In this document: positions 21,448 to 34,146 of the stretch, piece after piece
How the letters are laid out: the number at the start of each line of letters is the position of its first letter
Position numbering within the stretch: position 1 is the first letter of the stretch
Source: Cavenderia fasciculata
Taxonomy: Eukaryota > Evosea > Eumycetozoa > Acytosteliales > Cavenderiaceae
Reading direction: 5' to 3'
Assembly: GCF_000203815.1 (NCBI RefSeq)
Contig: NW_004457737.1
Coordinates: forward strand, 682,001-746,000
DNA length: 64,000 nt
The notes under the pieces: generated by a model
The model's database searches: none
Told to the model about the DNA's origin: nothing
What the model saw: the letters and a program-made list of their open reading frames with translations, nothing else
Translations under genes and position numbers: made by a program

Positions 21448-23715
21448 ATGTTAATATTAGTTAAAGCAACAACCAATACATTCTCATTAGATGTAGATGC
21501 CAATGATACCATTAGTGTATTGATTACCAAGGTGGCTGATAGAGCATCATTAGAACCATATCAATTCCAATTATTGTTTGCTGGTGAACCTATGGAACCT
21601 ACTGCAACGGTATCATCACATGGCATTAAAAGAGAGTCTACTGTACACTTGAACATCATCAAATATCTTTCATTCGATGTCCAATACGATGGTGAAATCT
21701 ATGAAAATATTCAAATTGCTAATAATGCAGGTGTAACCGTTCGTCAATATAAATCGTATGTTTAGAGTACCAAAAGATTAATCTTTAAAAAGAGACTCAA
21801 CCAACTAATCCATAATCATTATCATTTCTAGTCAAGTAATTGCTCATATTAAAGAAATAAAACCAGAGATTAAATCAAAATATCAATTGGAATTGAAACA
21901 AGGTAATAGTGTTTTACTAGATTCTTCATTGTTACACAAGGTTACAGACAAGAGTACATTGATCCAAGTGATTTACCAAGATACTCCTACACCACCACCC
22001 ATAGCTGCCAACCAACAAGCCCAACAACAACCAACTGAGCCAGAGATTGATAATAGTGAATTTGTTGCTCACTTTATCGAGAATTCAATCTCAAATGATG
22101 TTGAAAGTATGTCATCAATATATATACAAACAAAGACTTTATTTATTAATTATTATTTATTTTTAGTTGTATTTGTATTTGATACAACTGGATCAATGAG
22201 TTCAGTATTAAAAGAAGTACGTACCAAAGTAGTAGAGACTATTACAAGATTGATGAAAGAGATTCCATCGATTAGAATTGGTATTATGGGTCTTGGAGAC
22301 TATTGTGATGGTCTTAATGTACTCAATACTTGTGACTTGACATCTGATATATCAAAGTTGGTTAATTTTGTAAACAAGACTCCATCGACTGGAGGAGGTG
22401 ATGAACCAGAAGCTTACGAATATGCATTACTAAAGGCAAAGGAACTCAGTTGGTCAAAACACACCTCTAAAGCATTGGTTATGATTGGTGACTCTCCCCC
22501 ACATTCTCCTCAATTTACATCACTCAAGATTGATTGGGTTGCCGAGACTGACAACCTCGAAGCCATGGGAGTTAAAATTTATGGTGTAGTTTGTATGCAT
22601 GAAAGACATAGATTCTTTTATCAAACTATCTCTGAACGTACTGGTGGTCTATGTCTTAGTTTTAATAGATTCAATGTAAATATTAATTATATAATAGATA
22701 TTTAATTAATTATATTCTATTTATTAATAATATTATTTATTTCCATATTTAGTTAATTACTGAAATGTTTTTAGCAGTTTGTTTTAGAGAATCATCTGGT
22801 AACAAATTAAAGGAATTTAGAAAGGAGGCAGAGGTTAATGGTGATGCTGAAATGTCAAGAATGTTTGATCAATTGGAAAGACCCAATTATGTAGTGTCAA
22901 CTAAAATGTATGATGATGAGGGTGACCAAGCCAGTAGTTCAACTGCTGCTACTCCAGCAGAAGAAACATCAGGTGCAACTACACCAGAACAAAAGGAACA
23001 AGAACCACCAAAACAAGTCATCAAAAAGAGATTTGGTGTGTTGACCAGCCCTCAATACTTTAGTCATGACTATGGAGGTTCATTCATCAATGTCAAGGGT
23101 AACCTCTTTGTAAATAGTAGCAATCAAAGATATAAATACCTTCAACCAGTTGTTGCCATGGCCATTGGCAATCTCCATATTGGTTTTACTACACTTTCCA
23201 AGGCTGTCATCAAAAGTCATATTCATGGCAGAGCCAAAATATACTTTCACGACTATAGAATGGAACCAGTTGCCACTGCTCCCCAACAACGTTCTATCTA
23301 TATCGCTTGTTATGCCACCAATAATATAGAGTCATTTAACCAATTGGAAAACAGTATTAGAGAAATCAAGAAAATGCATCCAGAGTGCAATATGGTTTTA
23401 GTTGGAATTAAACCAAACACTAAAAAGAAAAATTCTACTACTGATGATATTACATCTAGTACATCTAGTACATCTACAACAACTACTAGTACCACTACTA
23501 CAAGAAGTAGATCAAAATCATTTTTATCATTTGGAAGCAACAAGGATAAATCAAGTTCGGGTTCAGAAGGCACCATTACAAAGGAAATGAGACAAATGTT
23601 GGTTAGAAATTCAGGATTACAAGGTGATATTGAATACTCTATCGATGACTATTCATCTATGGAAACCCAATTGGCAAAGATTTGTAAAAAACTTGGTCAC
23701 AAGTTTGAAAAATAA
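21448..23715 (+). CDS. Ubl-Ubl-VWA protein with a pseudo-GTPase-like C-terminus
   Basis: Exons are 21448-21755, 21832-22106, 22167-22675 and 22753-23715, giving 684 residues. Residues 1-75 are ubiquitin-like (MLILVKATTNTFSLDVDAND, then FQLLFAGEPMEP). Residues about 76-155 form a second beta-grasp-like segment. A VWA domain spans about 195-370, with a MIDAS-type DTTGSMSSV, the STGGGDEPEAYEYAL loop and IGDSPPH. The C-terminal part (about 440-684) shows Ras-fold order: AIGNLHIGFTTLSKAVI in the P-loop place, KIYFHDYR in the G3 place, TNNIESFNQLENSIREIKKM and MVLVGIK, then a Ser/Thr insert. The P-loop Lys and the DxxG motif are absent, so it should not hydrolyse GTP. The Ubl parts suggest a link to ubiquitin or the proteasome, but no function is known to me. 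Confidence 0.82.
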
Positions 23716-23952
23716 ATAAATATAATACTAGGTATACCTTTTTTTTTGTACATTTATTAAACCAATGAACGAATTATTATCAAATCAATGGAATATTTTA
23801 TATCTATAATATTTAAAAGGTTAAAAGAGATTGATTGACCTGAGGGATAAAAAAAAACAAAAAGGTTAGAAAGGAAAGTCGCAAGTGTTATAATATGTTT
23901 TTATTTGTCATTATTGTTTTTATTTATTTAAATTGTTTTGTTATTCGGTGGT

Positions 23953-26642
23953 TTAAACAGGGATTTGGAAATTAGAAGGTAGGAAAAGATTTCTTTTGAA
24001 AGCATGTACAATTGCAATGATAAATATTAAAACATAGATAAAATTTGCAATCGATACAATGATGATCGAAACAATCTTGCATGATACATATGGTGTGTAT
24101 TGGTAGTACAGTAAGCTTGCTGTACCAAAAGCCAACAATGGAAAAGAGAATCCAAAGTATCCCAAATGGAAATAGGTTTGTCGTGATCGTTGAAGATGTT
24201 TAAGCATCATACCACACAACACGACACAGAGAATGAGGTCGACATAGATGAATCCATAGATGAGACGTGCTACAATTGGTAGACTCGACAGGATCCTAAC
24301 CAACCCACTAAAACACAACGATGGAAAGGCTATAAAGATGGTCTGCGATGGAATATTCTCTGCAGTCAATAGACCCTTTCGATGGTATCCTATGATGATG
24401 CATGTATAGATGTATACACAATGAATAGTGCCTACTCCCCACAACACCCATCCAAAATTACTATACTGTTGATAAAATGTTGGTGATGCAATCAGGAATC
24501 CTGTACCACTGAAAAAATAACTTGGTGTAAATCTAATTGGTTGTTTGTTTCTCCATTTTTTATAAACTCTATAAATCAATGCTGAAAATGAAAATACTTG
24601 AATTGCAAATGACTAAAGAATAAAAAAAGAAAGAAAGTTAAATATTAATAAATTGTAGTAATCATTATATTCTATTTATATTTGTATTCTATTCAACTTA
24701 CAATCCAATTTAAAGTTTTTGATAAACCTGAAGACCAATTATTTGCAAGATCGGCAAGTTGAAATAAAGACATTGAAGCAATTGGTAAAAAGGAAATTTT
24801 ACTTAGATCCTTGAAATCATTTAGTTTGGTATGATGGTATTTCAAGATACTATAGACTACAATACCAAATGATATGATCCATAGACCTGCACCAAACCCA
24901 GCCAATATTTTATAGATGAGTGCAGGTGTACCCAAGAGTCGATGCATTGATCGCCAACATATCGCAGCTCCAGTTGTAGAGAGTACCACTGAAAACACGA
25001 CAAATGGGACGAATCGAGACCAAGACAAATCTCCCACATTGACCTTGACACATTGATAATGTTTTGCAATTCGTTCATAGTAGTTGCCATCCAACATGTC
25101 TTGGTTCATCTCTACCTTGTTGGGTACGATCCCAACCGTATTGCCCGGGCCTAATTCATAGGCTATTTTATCGATAATGACAACACGTTCCGTCTTTCTC
25201 TTTAAAAACTTTCTGTACTTTCTTCCAGCCAAATGAGGTCTCTGGTCCATTGCAGGATCACCAAAATCAAACCTCTTTCTAAATACTACAGTTTCGCGAC
25301 CATCCTCATCAGACATTGGAAACGATACCACGCTGTCATCGATAAATGAAGGCAGTGAACTGTTGGAATTAGATAGATCCGTTTGGGCAGTATGGAATTG
25401 GAAACGATGAATATGTCTGCAATCAAAATAAGATGGAGGTAGTGGAGCAGTGAGAGACATGTTGGTATTATCTTGAAAGATAAAGTTTATCAGGTTTTCA
25501 ATACACGGGAAATACCTGTATTGTGTAAATCTAACCTTTAAAAAGTCATTATACAATCGGTAGTCGTCTATAATATCCTCGGGGATAAACGAATATTTGG
25601 TAGAGTTGTCTTTAAAGTTTAAATGTCTCACCTTGACATGATGCGACGTTTCAAACTTGTCTTGGTCATACCAATCTGCATTGATAAAGATATGTAATTT
25701 ACCAATACATTCTGCTATATCCATTGCATAGTGTCTTGTAATCAAATTTTGTTTTGATATTAATAAGAATTCAATTAATTCATATCCTAAACAAATAAAA
25801 ACAAAACAGTTAATACATATTTGTTACAAATAACATTTGTTTAATTTCATACCACAAAAGAAAGTTTTAATAGTATCACTATTACTATTGTCACCTTTGT
25901 ATTTGTGACTATGGTGAGTTTCAGGGACACAATGTTTAAGGAATCGATAGAGAGTAGTGATGAGAGCATGTTGTGGTTTTGTAACGAGTAGGTCTAGACT
26001 GTATATTTCAACATCTTCAATGTCAGACTTTTTAGTTGGCTCCAATACCGAAGGTAATGAAGAGAATGATGAATCATTATAACTTGTATCTTGTCTCCAT
26101 TCATCCAATTCAGCCTCTTCATCCTCTGATAATCCTCCACTAATTACACTATAAACTTGTAGTTCTTTTTGTATTCCTGGTGAATTTGGTTGTGGTTGTA
26201 ATATTTTTTGTTGTTGATGGTTCCTTATCTCATTTAAAATGTGTAGAGTTGTTGCATCACTAATCTTTGGTGATGATGATTGTTGTTGTTGATCACCTTC
26301 TAATATTCTTTGATAATTACTATTCCTTGGTGACAATGATAACTGATAGATTAATGAACCATTCTTTTGAACTCTTTCAAGAGGATTATTTTTTGATGCT
26401 ACACTTTTTCTTCTTCCTCCTCCTCTACCTCCTCTTTTAGGTGATGATGATCTATTATTTGTTGTTGTTGATGATAAAGGTGAAGATGAAGATACATTAT
26501 TATTATTATTTAATAAAGAAAGATTAGATTGAGCAATAGTCTTTCTAAAACCAATCGAATTTTGTTGTTCATTATTATTATTATTATTATTATTACTATT
26601 ACTATTATTATTATCTCTTGAATACTTTCTTGGACTGCTCAT
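23953..26642 (-). CDS. SLAC1/TehA-like multi-pass membrane protein with a long N-terminus
   Basis: Exons are 26642-25853, 25786-24702 and 24612-23953, giving 844 residues; both joins are in phase. Residues 1-150 are low complexity (poly-Asn, SPKRGGRGGGRRKS). Residues about 200-510 are a cytosolic region of unknown fold (DIEDVEIYSLDLLVTKPQHA, FLKHCVPETHH, KLHIFINADWYDQDKFE). From about residue 520 to the end there are nine or ten hydrophobic helices, including FVPFVVFSVVLSTTGAAICW and YFGFSFPLLAFGTASLLYY. The last resembles the FP-L-FA-AS helix of the tellurite-resistance/dicarboxylate (TDT) family, to which plant SLAC1 anion channels belong. An anion or carboxylate channel is the best guess. 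It converges with the Ubl-VWA gene, 237 bases apart. Confidence 0.65.
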
Positions 26643-27137
26643 TCAATGAATCTATCTATGTATCAATCCTTTCTATATATCTATATATATCTATAGTTAG
26701 AAATAACCAACCAATGTAGCCCAATATAAATATATACAACAACCATTCATTATTACTTGGGTGTATGTAAGCACGCACTCGTTTCAAATATTTGTATACC
26801 ACCAAACCATTATTTGTTTTTCATTCATTGATACAACCCATCATCTTTCTTTCTTATCTGTCTTGCCCATTATATGATTGTTTTCGGATGATTAAAAAGA
26901 AAGAAAGAGACTATTCTCATAGCAAAGGTCACCACTTTGTTTGTGTGTCCCAATGAGGTTATGATAAAAAAAACAAGATTTTTGACACCACCGATGACAT
27001 CACATGCGCCACAAGGTGGCACTACTCTCACATTTACGATGAATGTTACCTTTGCTGTATCATTATTTTAGGTATAGATAGATAACAAACAAACAACAAC
27101 AGATAGTTTAGTTGGTTAGTAGTTAGTTAGTTATAGA
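26643..27137. promoter_or_regulatory. Divergent upstream region of the SLAC1-like and GRAM-like genes
   Basis: This 495-base spacer lies between two divergent starts. It is AT-rich, with one GC-richer spot (about 27000-27035) containing GCGCCACAAGGTGGCAC, whose GCCAC and GTGGC halves are inverted. No gene is seen. It should hold both promoters. Confidence 0.45.
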
Positions 27138-28053
27138 ATGTCATCAGACCAAGTACTTGCATATCAAAATGAGATTTCACAACTAAAATTAGGTATGCTG
27201 CGAAACACACAACTGCAACGACAACTACAACGAATATCATCGAATTAATTCAATACTCACACTCTTTATTTATCTGTTTCTCTACACAAACAAATAGATA
27301 TTGAAATATTGAATCAAGATCGTAGATTACTATATACTGAAAATGCACAATTAAAAGAAGAGAATACTAGAATACAAGCTACTGTCACGAGAGTACGTAC
27401 AATACTACTCTATTATTGGTGTCTATTATTATTATATATTAATCTTCTTTATTATTATAGTTGGAATTAGCAATTGATAAATATAGATCATTGGTACAGA
27501 AATCAAATGATGCAATGCAACAAAAATCAAATGATCAAATGGCCGCTGTTCAAAATATAAGGTAAATATATAGATGATAATAATTATTAATATATATTAA
27601 TATTAATGTATTTATTATATTTTTAGATCAATGACATCAGGTGATGAAGATAAAGCATTTTGTGAAAAGTTTGGTCTTCCAAAAGGAGAGTTTTCTATTA
27701 TTTCATATAGTTGTACCAATGATGTATTCCAAGCTGGATCATTACATATTACACCATATTATTTATGTTTTGAATTACATCTTGGTCTATTGAAAACAGT
27801 CGAAAATACAATTACAATGCCAATCAAGGATATAGTTGCATTGAACAAGGTCAAGATGTTTAAATTCTTGCCAGGCAAGGGTGCATGTGCAGAGGTAAAG
27901 ATGAAGGACAATAGTATTAAATTATTCAAAGGTTTCCTCAGACGTAAGGAATGTCTACGTAATATTTATAATCAAGCTCTTACTATTGGACATACCATCA
28001 ATATGTTGAGAGAAGGTAATCCTGATCATGAACATCTTAGTCCTGACAATTAA
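27138..28053 (+). CDS. GRAM/PH-like domain protein with an N-terminal coiled coil
   Basis: Exons are 27138-27192, 27298-27392, 27461-27561 and 27627-28053, giving 225 residues. The first 80 residues form a coiled coil (LLYTENAQLKEENTRIQATV, LELAIDKYRSLVQKSND). Residues about 95-195 fit a GRAM/PH-like fold: GEFSIISYSCTNDVFQAGSL, HITPYYLCFELHLG, then TMPIKDIVALNKVKMFKFLP and EVKMKDNSIKLFKGFLRR. GRAM domains bind membrane lipids or proteins, so a membrane-associated adaptor dimerised by the coiled coil is plausible. No signal peptide or TM helix is present. It converges with wdr74, 123 bases away. Confidence 0.75.
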
Positions 28054-28176
28054 ATATAAATATAAAATATATATGGAATCATTTAAATAAAATGGAACAT
28101 AGTCCATCCCTACTACCTTTGTACTACTATTAATTAATTTAAAATATAAATATATCTAGCTACATACTTATTTGAT

Positions 28177-30140
28177 TTATTTCTTTAATTTCTTTAAAGC
28201 TGAAACTGCAATCTTTTTCTTTGGTGCAGGTGAAGTGGTAGAAGTGGAAGTAGTAGTAGTGGTAGTTGGAGCCTTGGCAGCAGGTTTAGATTTTGGTGCT
28301 GCTGCTGCTGGAGATGGAGATTTTGGTGTTGCTGCAGTTGTTGATGTTGATGGTTTCTTTTTATCTTGTGTATTTTTCTTATTATTCTTATTATTATTCT
28401 TTTTGTTGATATTTTTAGGTTCTGGAGCTATGTATCCAGGTGGTAACTTTGAATTTTTATCTAAACTCTTCCATAGGTTGGCAGCTTCATTGTCTCCAAC
28501 TTGGGTATCGGGAATATCCAAATCTTGACTTTCAACAAAATAGGCGTTGACCATACGCTCGCCCTTTTCATCTTCATCCAATTCATCTGAATCAATGAGA
28601 TCTTCATCATCACTATCTTCCTTGATTTCACCATTATTGAAAAAGTCTACTTCTCCTTGTTCCTCTTCATCCTCTTCTTCATCTTCATCTTCTTCGTCTT
28701 CTTCATCATCATCACGATCTTCTCTCTTTGTCTTTTCAACTCTCTTTCTCTTTACATCTTTAGATGATACAGATGATTTTGGTCTTGGAGGTTCTTCTGA
28801 AGAGAATAATACACTTGTAATTTTTTGTTTCATATACAACTAAAAATAATCAATAAATCAATCAATATTGTTAGTAAATATGCATTTGACAGTTATTTAT
28901 ATATATATATAATATAATATATATATATTTATATTTTACCTTATTAATTAAAGTTCTATTCTTTAAATTATAAATTCTAACGTGTCTATCTAAACCTGCA
29001 ACAGCGACCAATGGTAAAGTTGGATGGATATCAATCGATCTAATTCCACCAGTAGCACCTGCATATTTTCCAGAGAGTCTACCTGTTCTCAAATCGTATT
29101 CTCCAACTTGACCAGACCCATCTCCAGCAATCAATATACTAAAAAATAAGAAGATAAGATAATATTATAAGTATGTTGATACAGAGTATGTGATGTAATG
29201 TAATGTATTATTTGATTTGTTTATGACATACTGTTCATTTAATGTAGTAGTTTTAATTGCATAGATTGGACTCTTGCCCAAGACAGTGTTAAATGATGTT
29301 TGAGATTTATGTGTACGACAATCATATAGTCTTACTTGAGCTTGACCGGTACCAACAGCCAATTTATCACGACTATGGAAATCCATAGAAGTGGTCCAGA
29401 TGGGAACACGGAGACCCAAAAAGTCGTTTTTCAAGTTACGTGCATTCCATACTCTTTGTTGTGTCTCTACGTTGTACAGAGACACTTCCATCTCTTTCAT
29501 ACCCACTGCAACGTTGGTTTCGATCAATGGGTCTGAACGCATACAGTAGAGGTTGTTTTGACTAGTGTTGAAGGTGACCAATTCTTCAGCGGCACCCGTT
29601 TCAATATCAAACTTTCTGACATCGATTCTACCTCTGATATTACCAACTGCTAATCTACCGTTGATCATTGGACACACACCTTTGATTTGTTCGGCATAGT
29701 TGAGTGTTCTAACTACACTACCCGTACAAATATCTTGTTCTTCTTGTCCTTCTTCCTCTGCTTTAATCGTTCCTCTTTCAAATGACCAATAATCTAATTG
29801 TCCTGATTTAAATCCTTGAAGTATCTATAAAAATAGAAACAAATTAAATTTAAATATATGTATATACATTTCATCGATCGTATCATGCTTACATGTTTTT
29901 GATCCCATGCAAATGAAGCAGTTACAACTTCCTCTGGTGCTTGTTTCATTTTACCAAATAATGCAATTGGTTTCTTTTTGTGTAAATTGTAGACTAAATA
30001 TAGATAGATTACAATACATTGATTGATAGTTATATAGATAGATAAGATATGTAGTTAGTATATCTATATAAAATGAAATGAACTTTGCAAACAAACTTAC
30101 CCTTTAAAAGGCCGTTATCTGTAATGACTGATATATCCAT
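28177..30140 (-). CDS. wdr74: Ribosome biogenesis WD40 protein WDR74/NSA1
   Basis: Exons are 30140-30101, 29993-29893, 29824-29232, 29138-28940 and 28839-28177, giving 531 residues. The start MDISVITDNGLLKVYNL matches the first beta-propeller strand of the family. WD-type strands continue to about residue 330, with MDFHSRDKLAVGTGQAQVRL, GDGSGQVGEYDLRTGRLSGK, GIRSIDIHPTLPLVAVAGLD and RHVRIYNLKNRTLINKLYMK. The C-terminal 200 residues are a nuclear-type tail with a long Asp/Glu block and Lys/Ala/Thr/Pro repeats, much longer than in human WDR74. In yeast Nsa1 acts in nucleolar pre-60S assembly; the same role is expected. Convergent with the GRAM-like gene. Confidence 0.88.
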
Positions 30141-31427
30141 TTTCTATCTCTATTTATCTCTCTCTCTTTTTAAACAATAAAAATAGATAAAAGAATGTTG
30201 TGTGTAATGTAATAAAAGTAATGTACAAGACGAAAAAAGGTATATTGGAGGAAGAAAACGACCGACTCGGTTTTTTTTTTTTTTTTCTCCAAGACACATT
30301 ATCATTTTTAATTAATTTTCTACAATGACTCCATTTCATACTTGATGGATTGATTGAATATGATTTTAATCTGATGAGATTAAATATGATCACCACTCCA
30401 CCCAGTCCAAATCAATCAAAATGGTCACCCTAATTAATTCAAAGTAAATAATTTAATAATATCTTTCACCCTTAAATCTACACCTAACCAAAACACACAA
30501 ATATCCAAAAAAGGGTGTAACCTATTTTTAATTATTGACTATGACAAAGATGGAATATTCTTGATTGGTTGGCAGTACTGTTACTATTTTTTTTTCTGTA
30601 TTCAACGAATTTGTCATTGTTGTTGTGGCAGATAATAGATGAAGCAGTGGTGGGGTGTAGCAGTCTTGAGGATAGCTTGAATACAATGAATAAAAAAGAG
30701 GTTTTGGTTCCATCTCACTCAATATCGAGAGTAGTAATTAAAAGTATTGGAAGGCTATCCAGATCAGTGCGAGGATCGGATATACACACACGTGAACGAT
30801 TACCAAAAAACCAGAAATTGTGAAATATCTAGACCCTTTTTTTACCTGATTTAGAGCGGCGCATGGGTGCTTTTTTTTGGGCGAGGCGACGCATAAATCA
30901 AAACAACTCCTTCCCCATCTAATTACAAAAAAAAAGTTTCTTGTGAACTGTTCGGTTTTGTTTGATTACGGTCATCCTCCTCTGATTCTTTTTCTCATCA
31001 TCCTCCCTTTGACCCTTTTTTGTTGTTGTTGCAATTTTATCTTACCGCATCTTATCTTATTTTTATTTATTTGTAGCACTACTACCATACCATCATCTTT
31101 GCTGGTCATCGTTCGATCGAGCCACTCATTACTCATCGCTCACACTCAACAACTTACTCTGACACACCAACCCCCCACATTAACATAACATAGCACATGT
31201 GTGTTTATTCAAAGAATAATAAGAGACTCGTGTAGTAGTGTAGATAGATATATATATTATTAGATATATATATTAGATATATTAGATAGATCTATAGACC
31301 GTACCATCACCATCATATTCAAAACACTTTCCCCTCTTCCATCTTCACCACACCCACCAAGGCAACATTTTCAAAAATAATCAGGCAAATCATCATCATC
31401 ATCAACAAAAAAATAAAATAAATAATA
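30141..31427. promoter_or_regulatory. Divergent upstream region of wdr74 and the surface-protein gene
   Basis: A 1.3-kb spacer with a T-run (about 30271-30286), TATAGA-type repeats near 31230-31295 and a GC-richer patch at about 30855-30895 (GAGCGGCGCATGGGTGC). Small frames here, such as about 61 codons on the minus strand ending at 30528, lack any family support and were left out. Confidence 0.4.
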
Positions 31428-34146
31428 ATGACAACAACTATACAACAAATCCTATTAATACCATTATTGGTTGTATTTATATTATATAGCAGCACATCAG
31501 TGTTGTCTCCTCTAACAGTAGTCAATGGATTAGATATATCTGACACGGTACAGGTAATCAACGATCCATTTGTATTGGGAAACAATGAGAATCTCAATCT
31601 GGTCAATGCCACCATCATCCTAAACACCACCAACATTTACATTTCACCAACCTCTAGCATCACCACCCGATACGATTGTGCCATCAAATCGACATCCAAT
31701 CTCAACATCACCATTGCATCTCTCATTGGTTCTTTTAACGGTTCCTTTGAAATTTCAACTATTTATCTTGAAAAGTAAGATAGAAAATCAAATTAATTAA
31801 TTATTTAAATAATAATTGTATTTACATTTTTAATTTAATTTTATTAGTATAACAATAGAAATGACAGCCAATTCAACATTATATGATACAATTATTGAAA
31901 TGAATAATTCAAGTGGATTGATCGTTAATTCGGTGAATTTAATTGGCTTGTACAATTATTTGGGTGATGGAGAGTCGATTTTCAAGGGCGGACGTATCAC
32001 TACTCAAAGTTATAATCCTCAATTTTGCGGTGTTTTTATTCACCCTGGTAATGTGCTCAAGGCATCGGGTATGCCGTTGCCGACATGGGTGCTCCGTACA
32101 ACCGTCTATAACAGCAGAGTCTTTTCGACGGTGCTGCCTATTTTAGTGCCATCAACCGAGTATCTAAGGGGAACAATGACAGGGAAATACAACTTTTTTG
32201 GTAAACTCACCACTAGTCCTCGTACGACACTACTTTTTACCGACTTTGGTCTGACCATTTATGACATGGATCTACAGGGTGGTGCTATCAATGTGACCAA
32301 CTCTGTTTGGGATTTGTCGTACAATGTGACACGTGTTGTCAACTCGACCATCAATTTTAGAACCAACAGCACGTTTGTCATTAACCAGATCGCTCCAGAC
32401 TTGGGTGTATCGCCTTTTGGTGTGTTGCAATTGGACAATGTGTCCAAGGTCTACTTTGACGACCCGCTCACAACAACGTTGGCATTCAACATTTACTATG
32501 CGCTCATCAAGTCGAGCAATGCCTACGAGACCATCCAAATCTCTTCAATCGTGTCGGACGACGGCGCCATCCAGTGCAATGGGATCACCAGCACGCTCTA
32601 CCAGCCCATTCCCACACAACGTTATAAGCTCAACCTGATCGGTCAGTTCCTCAGCGGCACAAGCCAGCGTTTCATGGGCGGCCTCAGCTTCTGCGGCAGC
32701 CAGACTTTGGCTCTCCGACTCTGGGACGACACCTACAACAAGCAAGCCAACCCCATCACCAACATATGTGACGGCGACAATGTCTTTTGCTTTGCCATCC
32801 GTGCTTGCATGTCGCTCGAACAATGCAACCACTATGGTGGCCTAGCTTGTTCCCCTTTCGACAACCAAATCTACTCAACTGCTGCCCAGTTGGGCATAGC
32901 CGGTCTACTCGACTCGAGTCAAGCCGAAAACAAGACACTATTTTGTTGGGACGGCAAGTGCGTTGAAGATATCAACGAGTGCGACCCATACCCCGCGTGT
33001 CCGCCCAACCTCCCCTTACGTTGTTCTGGGTACTGCGCCCCCATCGGTGCCGTGTGCGAGGCTTGTACCCTCATAACACAAGAGTGTCCTCAATCATGTC
33101 TCAACGCCACCACCCTCTGTTCGCCATACTATGGCTGCAATGTTGGCCAGATCCAATGTCTTGGCAGTCAGGCATGTGTCGACACGCTCGACCAATGTGA
33201 CCTCTACGGCTCCGTTCCCCTCCCCTTCTCGACACGTTTCATAAAGTCTAACTCGGACGTTTATGCTGAACACCGATCCAATGCTGCCATTTGGTCACAA
33301 GCCAACTCTGAACTAGAAATCAAGAGTAATTCCCATTTGGTCATTCCAAGCGGCCTACTCCCCTCCACAATCCAATTGGTCCAATACAGTTCCATGGCCG
33401 ACTCTCTTGCACTCCAAGTAAATGGTTCAAAAATTAGATCAGATTTTAGTTATTTTAATCATATCATTTCCCCTCCTTTAAAATTACAACTTTATAATGG
33501 TAAACAAAATCCAAAACAAATGTTTCCCCTCAAATTATTAACTATTTGTTTTTTTGTTTTTCTCTATCTCTATTTTAATTTAGCAACAACTAAAACCTTC
33601 TTTAAACATTGGAATTTCCAAAATAATACTGTATCTTTGTATTATAATTTAGGTGCAGATTTCAAACATGTAAGTTCAAACAAAAAAAAACCAATTCATG
33701 CACTGCGCGCCGAGTTTCCTTTTTGAAAATACGTTTTATACAACTTAAACTTATACCTTTTTATCTTTCTTTAGGACTTGGATGCTATATGTTTGGCATT
33801 TATCAATTCTAATAATGAATGGGAATGTACACCATTTACAATTACACCTCGACTCAACGGTATTCTTGAGACCAAGACAACACACTTTTCAAGTTTTGCT
33901 CTTTTGTTAAAGTATGACAAAAATGGCGAGCAAGAAGAGAGCAAAGAAGGTACAGTCTCCAAGCAAAAGATGATCATCATTGCGACATCAGTTGTTGGTG
34001 GCATCGTGTTGTCTGCTATTGGTGTAGCGTTGGTTGTCAACTTTAAGATCAAAAATCATTCCTTTAGACGTTGGAGTGTACGTGTCAGCAAAGAAGACAT
34101 TTCTGATTTAGACAGATACAAACAAAAGAATTTTAGAGCCACTTAG
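31428..34146 (+). CDS. Single-pass surface glycoprotein with a Cys-rich region
   Basis: Exons are 31428-31774, 31848-33499, 33584-33669 and 33775-34146, giving 818 residues. A signal peptide covers about 1-35 (LLIPLLVVFILYSSTSVL). The N-terminal half is a beta-rich repeat region with many Asn-x-Ser/Thr glycosylation sites, as in parallel beta-helix or adhesin-like ectodomains. Residues about 435-580 are Cys-rich and EGF-like in places (CVEDINECDPYPACPPNLP, CLNATTLCSPYYGC). Near the membrane is a segment like a GAIN/GPS end (NNEWECTPFTITPRL, then THFSSFALLLKYD) but without a clear cleavage motif. One TM helix (IIIATSVVGGIVLSAIGVAL) and a basic 40-residue tail follow. An adhesion or receptor role is inferred. 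Confidence 0.75.

Noticed and set aside
30528-30722. Minus-strand frame of about 61 codons in the wdr74 upstream spacer
   Set aside because: Composition is passable but there is no family, no conservation evidence and no splice signal; too short to claim.
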